Assembly (NCBI GenBank): GCA_015069465.1
Contig: SVIO01000008.1
Coordinates: 1-64,000, forward strand
DNA: 64,000 nt
Source: Clostridiales bacterium
GTDB taxonomy: Bacteria; Bacillota; Clostridia; Christensenellales; Borkfalkiaceae
Direction: 5' to 3'
Part shown: positions 1-8,218 of the stretch, one piece after another
Layout of the letters: the number at the start of each line of letters is the position of its first letter
Position numbering within the stretch: the stretch's first letter is position 1
The notes under the pieces: model-generated
Databases searched by the model: none
The model's input: the letters and a program-made list of their open reading frames with translations, nothing else
What the model was told of the DNA's origin: nothing
Made by a program: the position numbers and the translations under genes

Positions 1-1
1 T

Positions 2-100
2 ATTACAAAGAAAGAAAAACCTGTTTGGGAAATGAACATTATTCTAATTATAATCGCTGTATTATTCTTAGTTTACTTCTTCGTTCCAACAACTTTCTAA
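2..100 (+). CDS. C-terminal end of a membrane protein (partial, cut by window edge)
   Basis: An open frame enters from the left edge and stops at TAA 98-100, giving 32 residues. The last 20 are strongly hydrophobic (a run of Ile, Leu, Val and Phe ending VPTTF), so the protein ends in a membrane-spanning segment. A hairpin terminator follows 20 bp after the stop. Too little is present to name the family. A 22-residue protein starting at the internal ATG (32-34) is possible, but no ribosome binding site precedes it. Confidence 0.6.
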   Translation: MTKKEKPVWEMNIILIIIAVLFLVYFFVPTTF

Positions 101-119
101 GAATTTGTTAAACTTAAAA

Positions 120-148
120 AGCCTTGCTAATTGCAAGGCTTTTTTTAT
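120..148. terminator. Bidirectional rho-independent terminator
   Basis: Stem gccttgc/gcaaggc with a 5-nt loop (121-139), followed by T7 on the plus strand and preceded by A5, which reads as T5 on the minus strand. It ends the plus-strand membrane gene and can also end the convergent ferritin-like gene. Confidence 0.85.
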
Positions 149-160
149 TTTTCTTTTTTA

Positions 161-1408
161 TTAAACACCTTTCTTTCTGCCTAGTTCTGTATTGTCTATC
201 GTTCTATCTCTTAATGTCTTTTCAACGCTTGGCTTATCTTCATATCTATAATCTTCGCCATACTTTTTGATATATTTATCAATCACCATATGCGATGCAT
301 TTTTTGGTGCTTTTCCATTTACTTCTCGCTGATACTTAAAGAACACATCGCTATCTTTTAAGTCATCTACCAAAACCATATCTTCAAAGTAGCCTGTAAG
401 TCTTACGCTCTTTATAATATCTCTAATATACTCTTTATTTTGTTTTAACTTAATGAGTGCTGGGAAGTCTGCGCCACCAACAAATAATTGCTCCCAATCC
501 CTACCTTCATATTTTTTAAGCATATCACTTGCAATTTTAAGGTGGTTTAGTTCTTGTTCAAAATGTTCAAGCCATATCTTTTTGATTTGTGGGTGCGTTT
601 CATCTTGATAGCAAGAATAATATAAATAGCACTCTGTATATTCGTGCATTACCCAACTTTCGAACATGGTGCTTGATGGGTCTATAAGCGAGCCATACCC
701 CGTTACGTGTTGTTCTTCTATCATTGCAATTTCGCTATACAATTTTCTTCCTAAATCGCTGTGATAAAATGAGCCAACGTTCATATAATAGTTCATAGTT
801 TGTTGTTCGGCTGCCGTTATGATATTTGCGTGTAGTCTTGTAATTAAACTATCTTGCCAGCAGTTTATATATCTTCTAACATCGTCATTAGGGTGTCTAT
901 GCTCAGAAATTGTTGGTCTTGCTGGTGTTAATTCGGTGTATTTGCCAACTAATCTTTCAGCATGGACACCTTCTTCCATATCGAGAAGATTTGCATACCT
1001 ATAAAGGTGGTCAAAATCTTCTAAAAGTGCAAAGTCGAGTTGTGCTTTAACAAATGGGTTTGGTTCTTTTTGTGCCATATCTGCCGTTAAGTCAACAGCA
1101 AGTTGCTCATAGGCTATGGTCGTTTCTAAAATGCTTTCGTTAATAGGCTTTAAGGAAGATATTCTTTTTTGTTGAAATTGCTCTTCCCTTCTAACCCCTG
1201 CAATAACCCTTCTTACATCGTTATTAAGGCAGTGCCTGTTAAAGTGGTGCAAAAACCAGTTTGACTCGAACTCGGTGCCGTTCATTAAGATTACCCTTGT
1301 TTTTGTATAAGGGTCTGTTTGGTTTTTGTCATAAGGCTTTGGTGCCAAGTTATTAAAACTTGGATAACTAATTTTGCTTGTTTTTGGTAATTCTTTAAAT
1401 GGATTCAT
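161..1408 (-). CDS. Ferritin-like (diiron-type) protein of unknown role, 415 aa
   Basis: The start is ATG 1408, preceded by AAGGAGAT at 8 bp; an upstream ATG in the same frame (1462) has no such site. The protein is mostly helical and soluble, with two blocks that look like ferritin-like helix pairs: one near residues 100-160 rich in Glu/His (EDFDHLYRY, GVHAER) and one near 225-305 with EIAMIEEQH, HEYTECYLYY and EQELNHL. Such spaced Glu and ExxH residues usually ligate a di-metal centre. No signal peptide or membrane segment is seen. It stands alone between a terminator and malQ. Related proteins occur as uncharacterised ferritin-like genes in anaerobes. A role in oxidative stress or metal handling is a guess from the fold only. 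Confidence 0.6.
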   Translation of the reverse strand: MNPFKELPKTSKISYPSFNNLAPKPYDKNQTDPYTKTRVILMNGTEFESNWFLHHFNRHCLNNDVRRVIAGVRREEQFQQKRISSLKPINESILETTIAYEQLAVDLTADMAQKEPNPFVKAQLDFALLEDFDHLYRYANLLDMEEGVHAERLVGKYTELTPARPTISEHRHPNDDVRRYINCWQDSLITRLHANIITAAEQQTMNYYMNVGSFYHSDLGRKLYSEIAMIEEQHVTGYGSLIDPSSTMFESWVMHEYTECYLYYSCYQDETHPQIKKIWLEHFEQELNHLKIASDMLKKYEGRDWEQLFVGGADFPALIKLKQNKEYIRDIIKSVRLTGYFEDMVLVDDLKDSDVFFKYQREVNGKAPKNASHMVIDKYIKKYGEDYRYEDKPSVEKTLRDRTIDNTELGRKKGV

Positions 1409-1464
1409 ACTCTTTATCTCCTTTTTATTCAAAGTATTTCCAAAATTAAAGTTGTTATACACTA

Positions 1465-1501
1465 AAAAAGACCTTTTAGCGTTAAAACTAAAAAGCCTTT
1501 T
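1465..1501 (-). terminator. Terminator of malQ
   Basis: Imperfect hairpin just after the malQ stop: aaaag...cttttag pairs with ctaaaaag...ctttt around a short loop, with a T-run at its end on the minus strand. Confidence 0.6.
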
Positions 1502-1504
1502 GTT

Positions 1505-3016
1505 TTATCGATTATATTTTTTTGTTAGTTTTCTTAAAAATGAAAACGATTTAAGTTTAACTTGCTTTTTTGAAAATCTAACCGACCAATTATTTTTATC
1601 GATAGTCCCCGGTTGATTTATTCTATAATCACTCCCCAAAAATAGCATGTCTTGCATAGGCACGATAAATGTTTTTGCCTTTGATTTAGCCCCAAGCATT
1701 ATTATTGCTTTTGCTAACCCTATTATGTCATCTATTTTGCAGTTAATATCCATAATTTTAAGGCTGTTTTTTATACTTTTATAAAAGGTTTCATACTCGC
1801 TTTTATTTAGGCTACTAATTAGTCCCACCAAAGTGTCGTTATCGTGCGTGCCTGTATAACAAATGCAGTTCTTTTGTATATTTTCTGGTAAATAAGGATT
1901 AACATTATCCCCATTAAACGCAAAAGATAAAACCTTCATATTAGGATAGCCTAGGTTTTTTATTAACTCTTTAACGCCGTCATCAATAATGCCTAAATCT
2001 TCTGCAATAATTTTACTTTTATCAACTTTTTTATGAATTGCATTAAATAGGTCATAAGATGGAACTTTTACCCACTCGCCATTTTTTGCATTAGTGCTAT
2101 TTGCATCTATTTCATAATATCTATCAAGCGCTCTAAAGTGGTCTATCCTAACAAGGTCATAAATTTCTAACGCTTTTTCTACTCTATCTGCCCACCAACT
2201 AAAATTATCTTTTTGGTGCTCGGTATAGTCATAAACAGGGTTTCCCCAAAGTTGACCGTTTTCACAAAAATAGTCTGGTGGCACGCCTGCCTTCTTTTTT
2301 ATCAAAAGGTTTTTTTCTAACTTAAATAAGTTGCCATTTTTCCAAACATCAACGCTATCATGTGCCACATATATAGGGATATCGCCCAAAATTTCAATGC
2401 CCTTTTTATTGGCATAAGCCTTTAACTTAAGCCACTCTTCTTTTGCCACAAACTGAATAAACTCATAAAACAAAACTCTATCTTTATTTCTATTTTCAAA
2501 CTCTTTTAGCGCATTATCGTCTCTAAATTTAAGGGCATCTTCCCACTCATAAAAAGGTTTATTATTAAATTTTTCCTTTATCGCCATAAACAAGGCATAG
2601 TCTTTTGTATCTTTGCTTTTTAAATGCCTAGTAAATTCTATCGAATTTTTATCAAACCTTGAAAATGCCTTTTCTAAAAGTGAAAATCTATTTTTATATA
2701 GTTTAATGTAATCTACTCTTTTACTATCGTTAAAAAAGTTTTTAACTTCTTTTTTTGTTAATAAGCCTTGCGTCCTTAAACTGTCAGGACTTATATAATA
2801 TGGACTAAAGGAATTTGTACAAACCGAAGAATATGGCGAATTTCCATTTTGAGTTTGAACTAATGGTAAAATTTGCCACACCTTTTGCTTAGATTTAGCA
2901 AGCAAATCTATAAACTTATAACTTTCTTTGCCAAAATCACCTATACCATACTTACTTGGCAAACTAAATATTGGCATTAAAACGCCACTTTTTCTAGACA
3001 AAACTTTTCTTTTCAT
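1505..3016 (-). CDS. malQ: 4-alpha-glucanotransferase (amylomaltase)
   Basis: GH77 disproportionating enzyme, 503 aa, the normal length. It transfers alpha-1,4-glucan segments between maltodextrins in the cytosol during maltose or glycogen use. Family features visible: the N-terminal LPSKYGIGDFG, GNSPYSS, the substrate-binding VRIDHFRALDRYYEI with its catalytic Asp, AEDLGIID with the acid/base Glu, and YTGTHDNDT. No maltose transporter or phosphorylase is adjacent, so it stands alone. ATG 3016 fits the family N-terminus, but there is no SD at normal spacing: the only AAGGGGA lies about 30 nt upstream inside a perfect hairpin that ends 10 bp before the start. Confidence 0.95.
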   Translation of the reverse strand: MKRKVLSRKSGVLMPIFSLPSKYGIGDFGKESYKFIDLLAKSKQKVWQILPLVQTQNGNSPYSSVCTNSFSPYYISPDSLRTQGLLTKKEVKNFFNDSKRVDYIKLYKNRFSLLEKAFSRFDKNSIEFTRHLKSKDTKDYALFMAIKEKFNNKPFYEWEDALKFRDDNALKEFENRNKDRVLFYEFIQFVAKEEWLKLKAYANKKGIEILGDIPIYVAHDSVDVWKNGNLFKLEKNLLIKKKAGVPPDYFCENGQLWGNPVYDYTEHQKDNFSWWADRVEKALEIYDLVRIDHFRALDRYYEIDANSTNAKNGEWVKVPSYDLFNAIHKKVDKSKIIAEDLGIIDDGVKELIKNLGYPNMKVLSFAFNGDNVNPYLPENIQKNCICYTGTHDNDTLVGLISSLNKSEYETFYKSIKNSLKIMDINCKIDDIIGLAKAIIMLGAKSKAKTFIVPMQDMLFLGSDYRINQPGTIDKNNWSVRFSKKQVKLKSFSFLRKLTKKYNR

Positions 3017-3026
3017 ATATAAAAAT

Positions 3027-3053
3027 AAGGGGACAAAATTATTTTGTCCCCTT
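3027..3053 (-). terminator. Perfect 13-bp palindrome between fabG-like gene and malQ
   Basis: Arms aaggggacaaaat (3027-3039) and attttgtcccctt (3041-3053) with a single central base. On the minus strand it is followed by TTATTTTTAT, so it can end the upstream reductase transcript. It lies only 10 bp before the malQ start and holds the only SD-like sequence, so it may also affect malQ translation. Confidence 0.7.
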
Positions 3054-3091
3054 GTTAGTTTTTTATAACTTATTGATTTTGCTTTAACATA

Positions 3092-3829
3092 TTATAATGC
3101 AAAACCACCATCAACCGATATAACTTGACCTGTTATAAAGTCAGCATCATCACTGCCTAAGTAATAAATTAAGTTTGCAACATCCTCTGGCTTCCCTATT
3201 CTATAGAGTGGTGTTTGCTCTTTTAACTCGTCTATATCTTCAGCCGATAGATGCTTATTCATGGGCGTATCTATAACGCCTGGGCATACGCAGTTTACGT
3301 TTATATTGCTATAGCCAACTTCTTTTGCAAGCGCCTTAGTATAGCCTATAAGCCCTGCTTTAGCACTTGAATATGCAACTTCCATACTGCTTCCCGTTAT
3401 GCCCCACATGGACGAAACGTTGACTATCTTGCCACATTTACTTTCTATCATGCCTTTAAGCACCCTATTGGTTATTAGGTATACACTTTTTAGGTTTACT
3501 GAAAAGATTTTATCCCACTCACTTTCGGTGGTGTCGGTGATTAGTTTTGTTAGACTTATGCCAGCATTATTCACTAAAACTGAAAGGTGCTTAAAACTCT
3601 TTTCTACTATTTCCATCATCTTTGATATTTCGCTTGCAGAGTTTAGGTCTGCTTTTATAGAATAAAAGTAGTCGCTTTTTCCTTCTTTTTCAAGTTCTAA
3701 ATAAAAGTCATCAATACTTTTTTTATTTGAATTATATTGACCTATAACAAAATATCCGTTGTCAATAAACTTTTTGGCTGTGGCTTTGCCTATTCCACCC
3801 GATACGCCTGTGATAAGTGCTGTTTTCAA
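3092..3829 (-). CDS. SDR-family reductase, FabG-like
   Basis: Short-chain dehydrogenase/reductase of 245 aa, the standard classical-SDR length. It shows the TGxxxGIG cofactor motif (TGVSGGIG, residues 7-14), NNAG at 87-90, the catalytic Ser139/140, Tyr153 and Lys157 (YSSAK), the PGVIDTPM loop and the C-terminal GQVISVDGG typical of 3-oxoacyl-ACP reductases. It likely reduces a ketone with NAD(P)H. It is not next to other fatty-acid synthesis genes, so the real substrate is open. The start is a TTG codon at 3829, with AAAAAGGG 9 bp upstream. Two palindromes with a similar core bracket the gene. Confidence 0.85.
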   Translation of the reverse strand: MKTALITGVSGGIGKATAKKFIDNGYFVIGQYNSNKKSIDDFYLELEKEGKSDYFYSIKADLNSASEISKMMEIVEKSFKHLSVLVNNAGISLTKLITDTTESEWDKIFSVNLKSVYLITNRVLKGMIESKCGKIVNVSSMWGITGSSMEVAYSSAKAGLIGYTKALAKEVGYSNINVNCVCPGVIDTPMNKHLSAEDIDELKEQTPLYRIGKPEDVANLIYYLGSDDADFITGQVISVDGGFAL

Positions 3830-3889
3830 TGCTAAATACCCTTTTTTATAATTTATATTTGCTCTTTTCTAAAAATATGAAAATTCAAC

Positions 3890-3918
3890 AATACCCACAA
3901 AATAATTTTGTGGGTATT
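3890..3918 (-). terminator. Perfect 14-bp palindrome after efp
   Basis: Arms aatacccacaaaat (3890-3903) and attttgtgggtatt (3905-3918) around one base. It lies 28 bp beyond the efp stop, so it probably ends the pepP-efp transcript, although the T-run after it is weak. Its core ACAAAAT/ATTTTGT matches the palindrome at 3027-3053. Confidence 0.55.
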
Positions 3919-3945
3919 ATCGTTATATAGGTTATGTTTTAAATC

Positions 3946-4506
3946 TTAGCCTTTAACTCTTTCCATGTATTCGCCTGTTCTGGTGTCAACTCTGATGAGT
4001 TCGCCTTCTTCAACGAACATTGGAACTTGAAGTTTTGTGCCTGTTTCAAGAACTGCTTCTTTTGTTGCGTTTGTTGCTGTGTTACCCTTAACTGATGGGT
4101 CTGCTTGTACTACACGAAGAACAACAAAGTTTTCGCATTCAACAGAGAAAGCAACGCCTTTATATGACCTTACGATAACAGGGTCGTTTTCTTTGATATA
4201 TTTTAATGCATCTTCAACTTGTTCATAGTTGAGTGGTGTTAGGTTGAACTCTTGGTCCATAAAGTAATAAAGTTCACCATCTGTATAAGAATATGTCATA
4301 TTCCTTGTTTCAATTTGTGCTTCTTGAACCTTTTCTGTTGGGTTCCAAGTTTTTTCTAACACTTTGCCTGTAACAACGTTTTTCATTGTTGTTCTAACGA
4401 AAGCTGCGCCCTTACCTGGCTTAACGTGTTGGAATTCAACGATTGTCCAAATTCCACTTTCATATTCAAATGTAACGCCCTTTCTAAAATCGCCTGCTGT
4501 AATCAT
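3946..4506 (-). CDS. efp: Translation elongation factor P
   Basis: EF-P, 186 aa, full length. It binds ribosomes stalled on polyproline stretches and promotes peptide-bond formation. Three beta-barrel domains are expected; the N-terminal KOW-like domain carries PGKGAAF, with Lys32 at the loop tip that is post-translationally modified in other bacteria. The C-terminal domain shows the usual [14 protein letters not shown] and [10 protein letters not shown] signatures. AAGGAG lies 8 bp before ATG 4506. It follows pepP by 25 bp, a pairing common in Bacillota, and probably shares its promoter. Confidence 0.97.
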   Translation of the reverse strand: MITAGDFRKGVTFEYESGIWTIVEFQHVKPGKGAAFVRTTMKNVVTGKVLEKTWNPTEKVQEAQIETRNMTYSYTDGELYYFMDQEFNLTPLNYEQVEDALKYIKENDPVIVRSYKGVAFSVECENFVVLRVVQADPSVKGNTATNATKEAVLETGTKLQVPMFVEEGELIRVDTRTGEYMERVKG

Positions 4507-4531
4507 ATTGATTTCTCCTTAAAATTTATAT

Positions 4532-5578
4532 CTAATTTTTTTCTTTTATTATCATAAGCTCTTTACTATCTGTAAAAAGTCTCTTGATTCCATCTTTTGT
4601 AAGTAGCACGGTATCTTCAATTCTTATACCATACTCACCATCGAAATATACCCCCGGTTCTATGGTAAAGAGCATATTTTCTTTTAACTCATTTTTCCTT
4701 TTTGGTGAAAGAAAAGGATATTCGTGCACTTCTAGCCCTATACCGTGCCCTAACGAGTGAGTGAAATATTTTGCTAAGCCTTCTTTTTCTAAGACATTTC
4801 TTGCATAGCCGTCTGCGTTATCGGTCATATCCCCACACTTAATGCTTTTTTCTGCCGTTAAGTTTGCTTTTAAAACTAAGTTATATCTATCTACAAAGTC
4901 TTTTGATGGATTTCCAAAAAACATTGTTCTTGTAATATCCGACGAGTAGCCTTTATATTTAGCACCCATGTCTATTAAAATAGGCATATCTTTTTCAAGC
5001 CTTGTGCCGTTGGATTTATGATGTGGAACTGCCGAGTTTTTAGAAAACGCAACTATCGTTTCAAACGAAGTTCCTTCTGCGCCATGCTCGATAATTTTTT
5101 CTTCTATTATCCCTTTAAGTTCAAGTTCGGTGATGCCTTTTTTAAGGCTTTCTAATGCGCTATATAGTGCTTTTTCAGCAATCTCGCAAGCAATAATAGT
5201 TTTTTCTATTTCATCACTTGTTTTTTGCGAGCGCATTTCACTTATTATCTCGCTACTATCTTTAATATTAAAGCCCCACGACAGAAACTCGTTATACGCT
5301 TTAACCGTTGTCCTTGAAAAGTCTAGATAAAGATTTTTTGCTTTTATTTCAGTTAGAAAATCTTTGACATCGCTTATATCTTTTAAGAGTTTTATATCGA
5401 TGCCGTCTTTAACTAAATTATCCTTTACCCCTAAATATGACCTTGCATCTATAAAGCAAGTTTTTTTGTCGGCTAAAACCAAATAGCCTTCTTCAAGAGA
5501 AGATTTAATAAAATATTGACTTGTCAAATCGTCAAGAACAAGACAAGCATTTTCATTGCTAAAAGGATAGTTTTTCAT
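4532..5578 (-). CDS. pepP: M24 family Xaa-Pro aminopeptidase
   Basis: Cytosolic metallopeptidase, 348 aa, removing N-terminal residues before proline. It has an N-terminal creatinase-like domain (about 1-115) and a C-terminal pita-bread domain with all five metal ligands: Asp203, Asp214, His278 (SLGHGIGLEVHE), Glu307 (TIEPGVY) and Glu321 (IEDTV). It sits directly upstream of efp, a conserved arrangement linking proline peptide turnover with proline translation. A sigma-A-type promoter at 5590-5618 puts the transcription start only about 5 nt before ATG 5578 and no SD is visible, so its mRNA may be leaderless. Confidence 0.93.
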   Translation of the reverse strand: MKNYPFSNENACLVLDDLTSQYFIKSSLEEGYLVLADKKTCFIDARSYLGVKDNLVKDGIDIKLLKDISDVKDFLTEIKAKNLYLDFSRTTVKAYNEFLSWGFNIKDSSEIISEMRSQKTSDEIEKTIIACEIAEKALYSALESLKKGITELELKGIIEEKIIEHGAEGTSFETIVAFSKNSAVPHHKSNGTRLEKDMPILIDMGAKYKGYSSDITRTMFFGNPSKDFVDRYNLVLKANLTAEKSIKCGDMTDNADGYARNVLEKEGLAKYFTHSLGHGIGLEVHEYPFLSPKRKNELKENMLFTIEPGVYFDGEYGIRIEDTVLLTKDGIKRLFTDSKELMIIKEKN

Positions 5579-5589
5579 TTGACCATATT

Positions 5590-5618
5590 ATTTTACCAAA
5601 AAAATTAAATTATGTCAA
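5590..5618 (-). promoter_or_regulatory. Promoter of pepP-efp
   Basis: TTGACA (5613-5618), 17-bp spacer, TAAAAT (5590-5595) on the minus strand. It overlaps the 3' end of the TIM-barrel gene. The expected start point, near 5583, leaves a leader of about 5 nt before the pepP ATG. Confidence 0.8.
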
Positions 5619-6460
5619 TTGCCATAATATATATTTTGCATATTTAATGCGTCTTTATCTTGTGTTCCTGCCGATTCGCATATAATATATGGGCTTAAAT
5701 CAAGTTTTTTAAGCGCTGATGCAAGTGGAGTAAAATCTGGACCATAATGGTCGTCTTCAAAAGTTAGGTGCCTAACTTCGCCTTTGGCAGAATACTCTAT
5801 TTTTGAAAAATGGATATGAAAGTTTTTCATTTTTTCATAGCCGAGTTCATCTATCATAAATGAAAGTCTATCTAAATAATCTTGTTCGGTTTTTAAACTT
5901 CCAAACTCCCTTGCGTTGATATGCCCAAAATCTACACACGGGGTGTAAATTTTGTCTATCTTACAAAACTTGGTAATTTCTTCAATAGTGCCTATTTGAC
6001 CGAGTTTACCCATTGTTTCTGGGCAGTAAATAAGGTCATTAAGCCCATTTCCATAAATTATATCTCTTAAATTTTCAAGCCTTTTTATGGTTAGTTCAAC
6101 TGCCTTTTCTCTACTCATTTTGCCTTGGCTTGCTGGGTGAAATACTATTCTCTTGCCACCCATAAGTTTTACCTTTAGAGCAGATTGCAAAATGTAGTTA
6201 TAAGACTTAACTGCATTTTCTTCTTCTGGGTTTGCAAAGTTTATATAGTATGGTGCGTGAACGCTTATTTCAACGCCGTTTTCCTTAAAGGCATTGCCTA
6301 TGCTAACGGCTTTTTCATCGCTTAGGTTAACCCCACGACCAAATGAATATTCAAAGCAAGTTAGCCCTAAATTTTTAACCCAACTAGCACTATCTTCACT
6401 CTTAGAAAAGCCTGCTTGGTTAAAGGCTATTGAATTGCCACTTGGACCAAATTTAATCAT
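5615..6460 (-). CDS. Endonuclease IV-like / xylose isomerase-like TIM-barrel protein
   Basis: 281-aa protein of the AP endonuclease family 2 (TIM barrel, Zn-dependent). Likely metal ligands are visible: SVHAPYYINF, FHPAS, the Glu in CPETMGK, CVDFGHI, HIHFSK, DDHYGPDF and CESAGTQDKDA. True endonuclease IV (Nfo) cuts abasic sites with three Zn ions; this protein keeps most ligand positions and the Nfo-like order, so it is plausibly a DNA-repair endonuclease, but sugar isomerases share the fold. Its start overlaps the end of ribF by 8 bp, so it is the last gene of the long nusA-infB operon. Confidence 0.75.
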   Translation of the reverse strand: MIKFGPSGNSIAFNQAGFSKSEDSASWVKNLGLTCFEYSFGRGVNLSDEKAVSIGNAFKENGVEISVHAPYYINFANPEEENAVKSYNYILQSALKVKLMGGKRIVFHPASQGKMSREKAVELTIKRLENLRDIIYGNGLNDLIYCPETMGKLGQIGTIEEITKFCKIDKIYTPCVDFGHINAREFGSLKTEQDYLDRLSFMIDELGYEKMKNFHIHFSKIEYSAKGEVRHLTFEDDHYGPDFTPLASALKKLDLSPYIICESAGTQDKDALNMQNIYYGN

Positions 6461-7334
6461 ATTTTCCTTCCTTTGTAGCCGTTAGGTCGGCTGTAAGTTG
6501 CGCTTTTAAGTCAGTGGTGCTATCAAACTTTTTAATCTCTCTTATAAAGTCTAAAAATAGCACTTCAATTTCCTTGCCGTATAAATCGCCACAAAAATCT
6601 ATGATATGCACTTCAAGTAACTTTTGCTCTAAATTAAAAGTCGGTCTTGCACCATAGTTGATTATGGCATAATAAGTTTTATTTTCCAAAACAACCTTGC
6701 CAGCATACACGCCGCCTTTAAGATTAAATTTATCTTTATCTAAAATAATGTTTGCAGTTGGAAAGCCAAGACTAGTACCCACCTGTCTATCTTTTACTAC
6801 TGTGCCACTAATAGAATACTCTCTTGCAAGAAGGGTGTTTGTGCCCTTTATATCTCCTTTAGCAAGCAAACTTTTTACAAGGCTTGTCGAAACCTTTTCA
6901 CCGCCAAAAGATAGCGTGTCCACTATTACGTGTTGTTGACCATTTTTCGTTGCATAATCGGTTAAATAGGCTGTGTCCCCCTTGCCAAATGCACCAAAAG
7001 TGTAATCAATGCCACTAACATAATAGGCAATATTATATTTTTTGTTTAGGTCATCTAAAAAATCTTTTCTGTCGGTAGATAAAAACTCTTTAGTAATTGG
7101 CGCAAAATATATTTCATCTGCCCCCAAATCTTTTAAGAATTTTTCTCTTTCGTTTGTCAAAAACACGCACTTATCCTGCCCACCGATAGCACCTTTTAAG
7201 TTTCCTAAAAAGGTAACGATAACAAGCGACATATTGTTTTGTTCTGCTATGTCTTTTGCCCTTTTTATAACCCTTTGATGTCCTATATGCACGCTGTCAA
7301 AATAACCGAGTGCAATAACTTTTTTATCTAACAT
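6453..7334 (-). CDS. ribF: Bifunctional riboflavin kinase / FAD synthetase
   Basis: 293 aa, full length. It converts riboflavin to FMN and then FAD. The N-terminal nucleotidyltransferase domain carries GYFDSVHIGHQ (near residues 10-20), and the C-terminal flavokinase domain has GTSLGFPTANI and GGVYAG. The gene overlaps truB by 11 bp and the TIM-barrel gene by 8 bp. The truB-ribF pair is the normal end of the nusA-infB operon in Bacillota. Confidence 0.95.
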   Translation of the reverse strand: MLDKKVIALGYFDSVHIGHQRVIKRAKDIAEQNNMSLVIVTFLGNLKGAIGGQDKCVFLTNEREKFLKDLGADEIYFAPITKEFLSTDRKDFLDDLNKKYNIAYYVSGIDYTFGAFGKGDTAYLTDYATKNGQQHVIVDTLSFGGEKVSTSLVKSLLAKGDIKGTNTLLAREYSISGTVVKDRQVGTSLGFPTANIILDKDKFNLKGGVYAGKVVLENKTYYAIINYGARPTFNLEQKLLEVHIIDFCGDLYGKEIEVLFLDFIREIKKFDSTTDLKAQLTADLTATKEGKYD

Positions 7335-8172
7335 AAGAATTTATCCTAAGAATTCCATTTTCAACTTTTCCAACGCCTATGAAAGCGCCTTGATTATACA
7401 CCCTATACACTCCGTCATTAAATCCATAGTTTTCATACACGCCGTCAAGAATTTTTTGAGCCTGACCACTTGTTAAGTTAAGTTTTTCAAAACTTACGGC
7501 TTCATCTGGTGCAATCACATATTTTTCAAAGTCTTGGCTAGACTTAAACTCATCTACCCCTATGCCGTTTTCCATTGTGAAGATGCCACACCTAGTGCGA
7601 GTTAGCCTGCTCATAACGCCAAGTGAATTTACTGCTTTTGCGATATCCCTTGCGAGTGAACGAATATAAGTTCCACCCTTACAATCTATTTTAAACTCGA
7701 ATTCGTTTTCGCTTATTTGAGAAAGACACTCTATGCCTAGAATACAAACTTTTTTGGCCTCGAGTTCAACTTCTTTACCTTCTCTAGCAAGTTCATAACT
7801 GCGTTTGCCGTTTATACACTTTGCCGAATAAATTGGTGGGACTTGCATAATTTCGCCCACAAAACCACCTAGCACCCCCCTAATCTCTTCAAGGGTTGGC
7901 ACTTTATTTGTTCTTTCGGTAACTTGGCCTGTTATATCAAGCGTGTCGGTGGTATAACCAAAAATAAAACGAGCAATATAAGTTTTTTCTTTATCGAGTA
8001 GATATTGAAAAAGCCTAGATGCTTTGCCTATGCCAACAGGAAGCACGCCTTCTGCCATAGGGTCAAGAGTGCCCATATGTCCACATGGCTTATTAAATTT
8101 TTTCTTTACTGCCCCCACAGCATAAGCCGAACTCATGCCAGATGGCTTTATTATATTTACAAATCCCGTCAT
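7324..8172 (-). CDS. truB: tRNA pseudouridine(55) synthase
   Basis: 282 aa. It makes pseudouridine 55 in the T-loop of tRNAs. The catalytic motif GHMGTLDPMAEGVLPVG places the nucleophile at Asp37; KPSGMSSA near the N-terminus and YIRSLARDI in the C-terminal half are further family signatures. It follows nrnA after 46 bp and overlaps ribF. Confidence 0.96.
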   Translation of the reverse strand: MTGFVNIIKPSGMSSAYAVGAVKKKFNKPCGHMGTLDPMAEGVLPVGIGKASRLFQYLLDKEKTYIARFIFGYTTDTLDITGQVTERTNKVPTLEEIRGVLGGFVGEIMQVPPIYSAKCINGKRSYELAREGKEVELEAKKVCILGIECLSQISENEFEFKIDCKGGTYIRSLARDIAKAVNSLGVMSRLTRTRCGIFTMENGIGVDEFKSSQDFEKYVIAPDEAVSFEKLNLTSGQAQKILDGVYENYGFNDGVYRVYNQGAFIGVGKVENGILRINSYVR

Positions 8173-8218
8173 ATGTTTGTGATTTTAAATTGCCTTTTAT
8201 ATAAATAACGATAATAGA

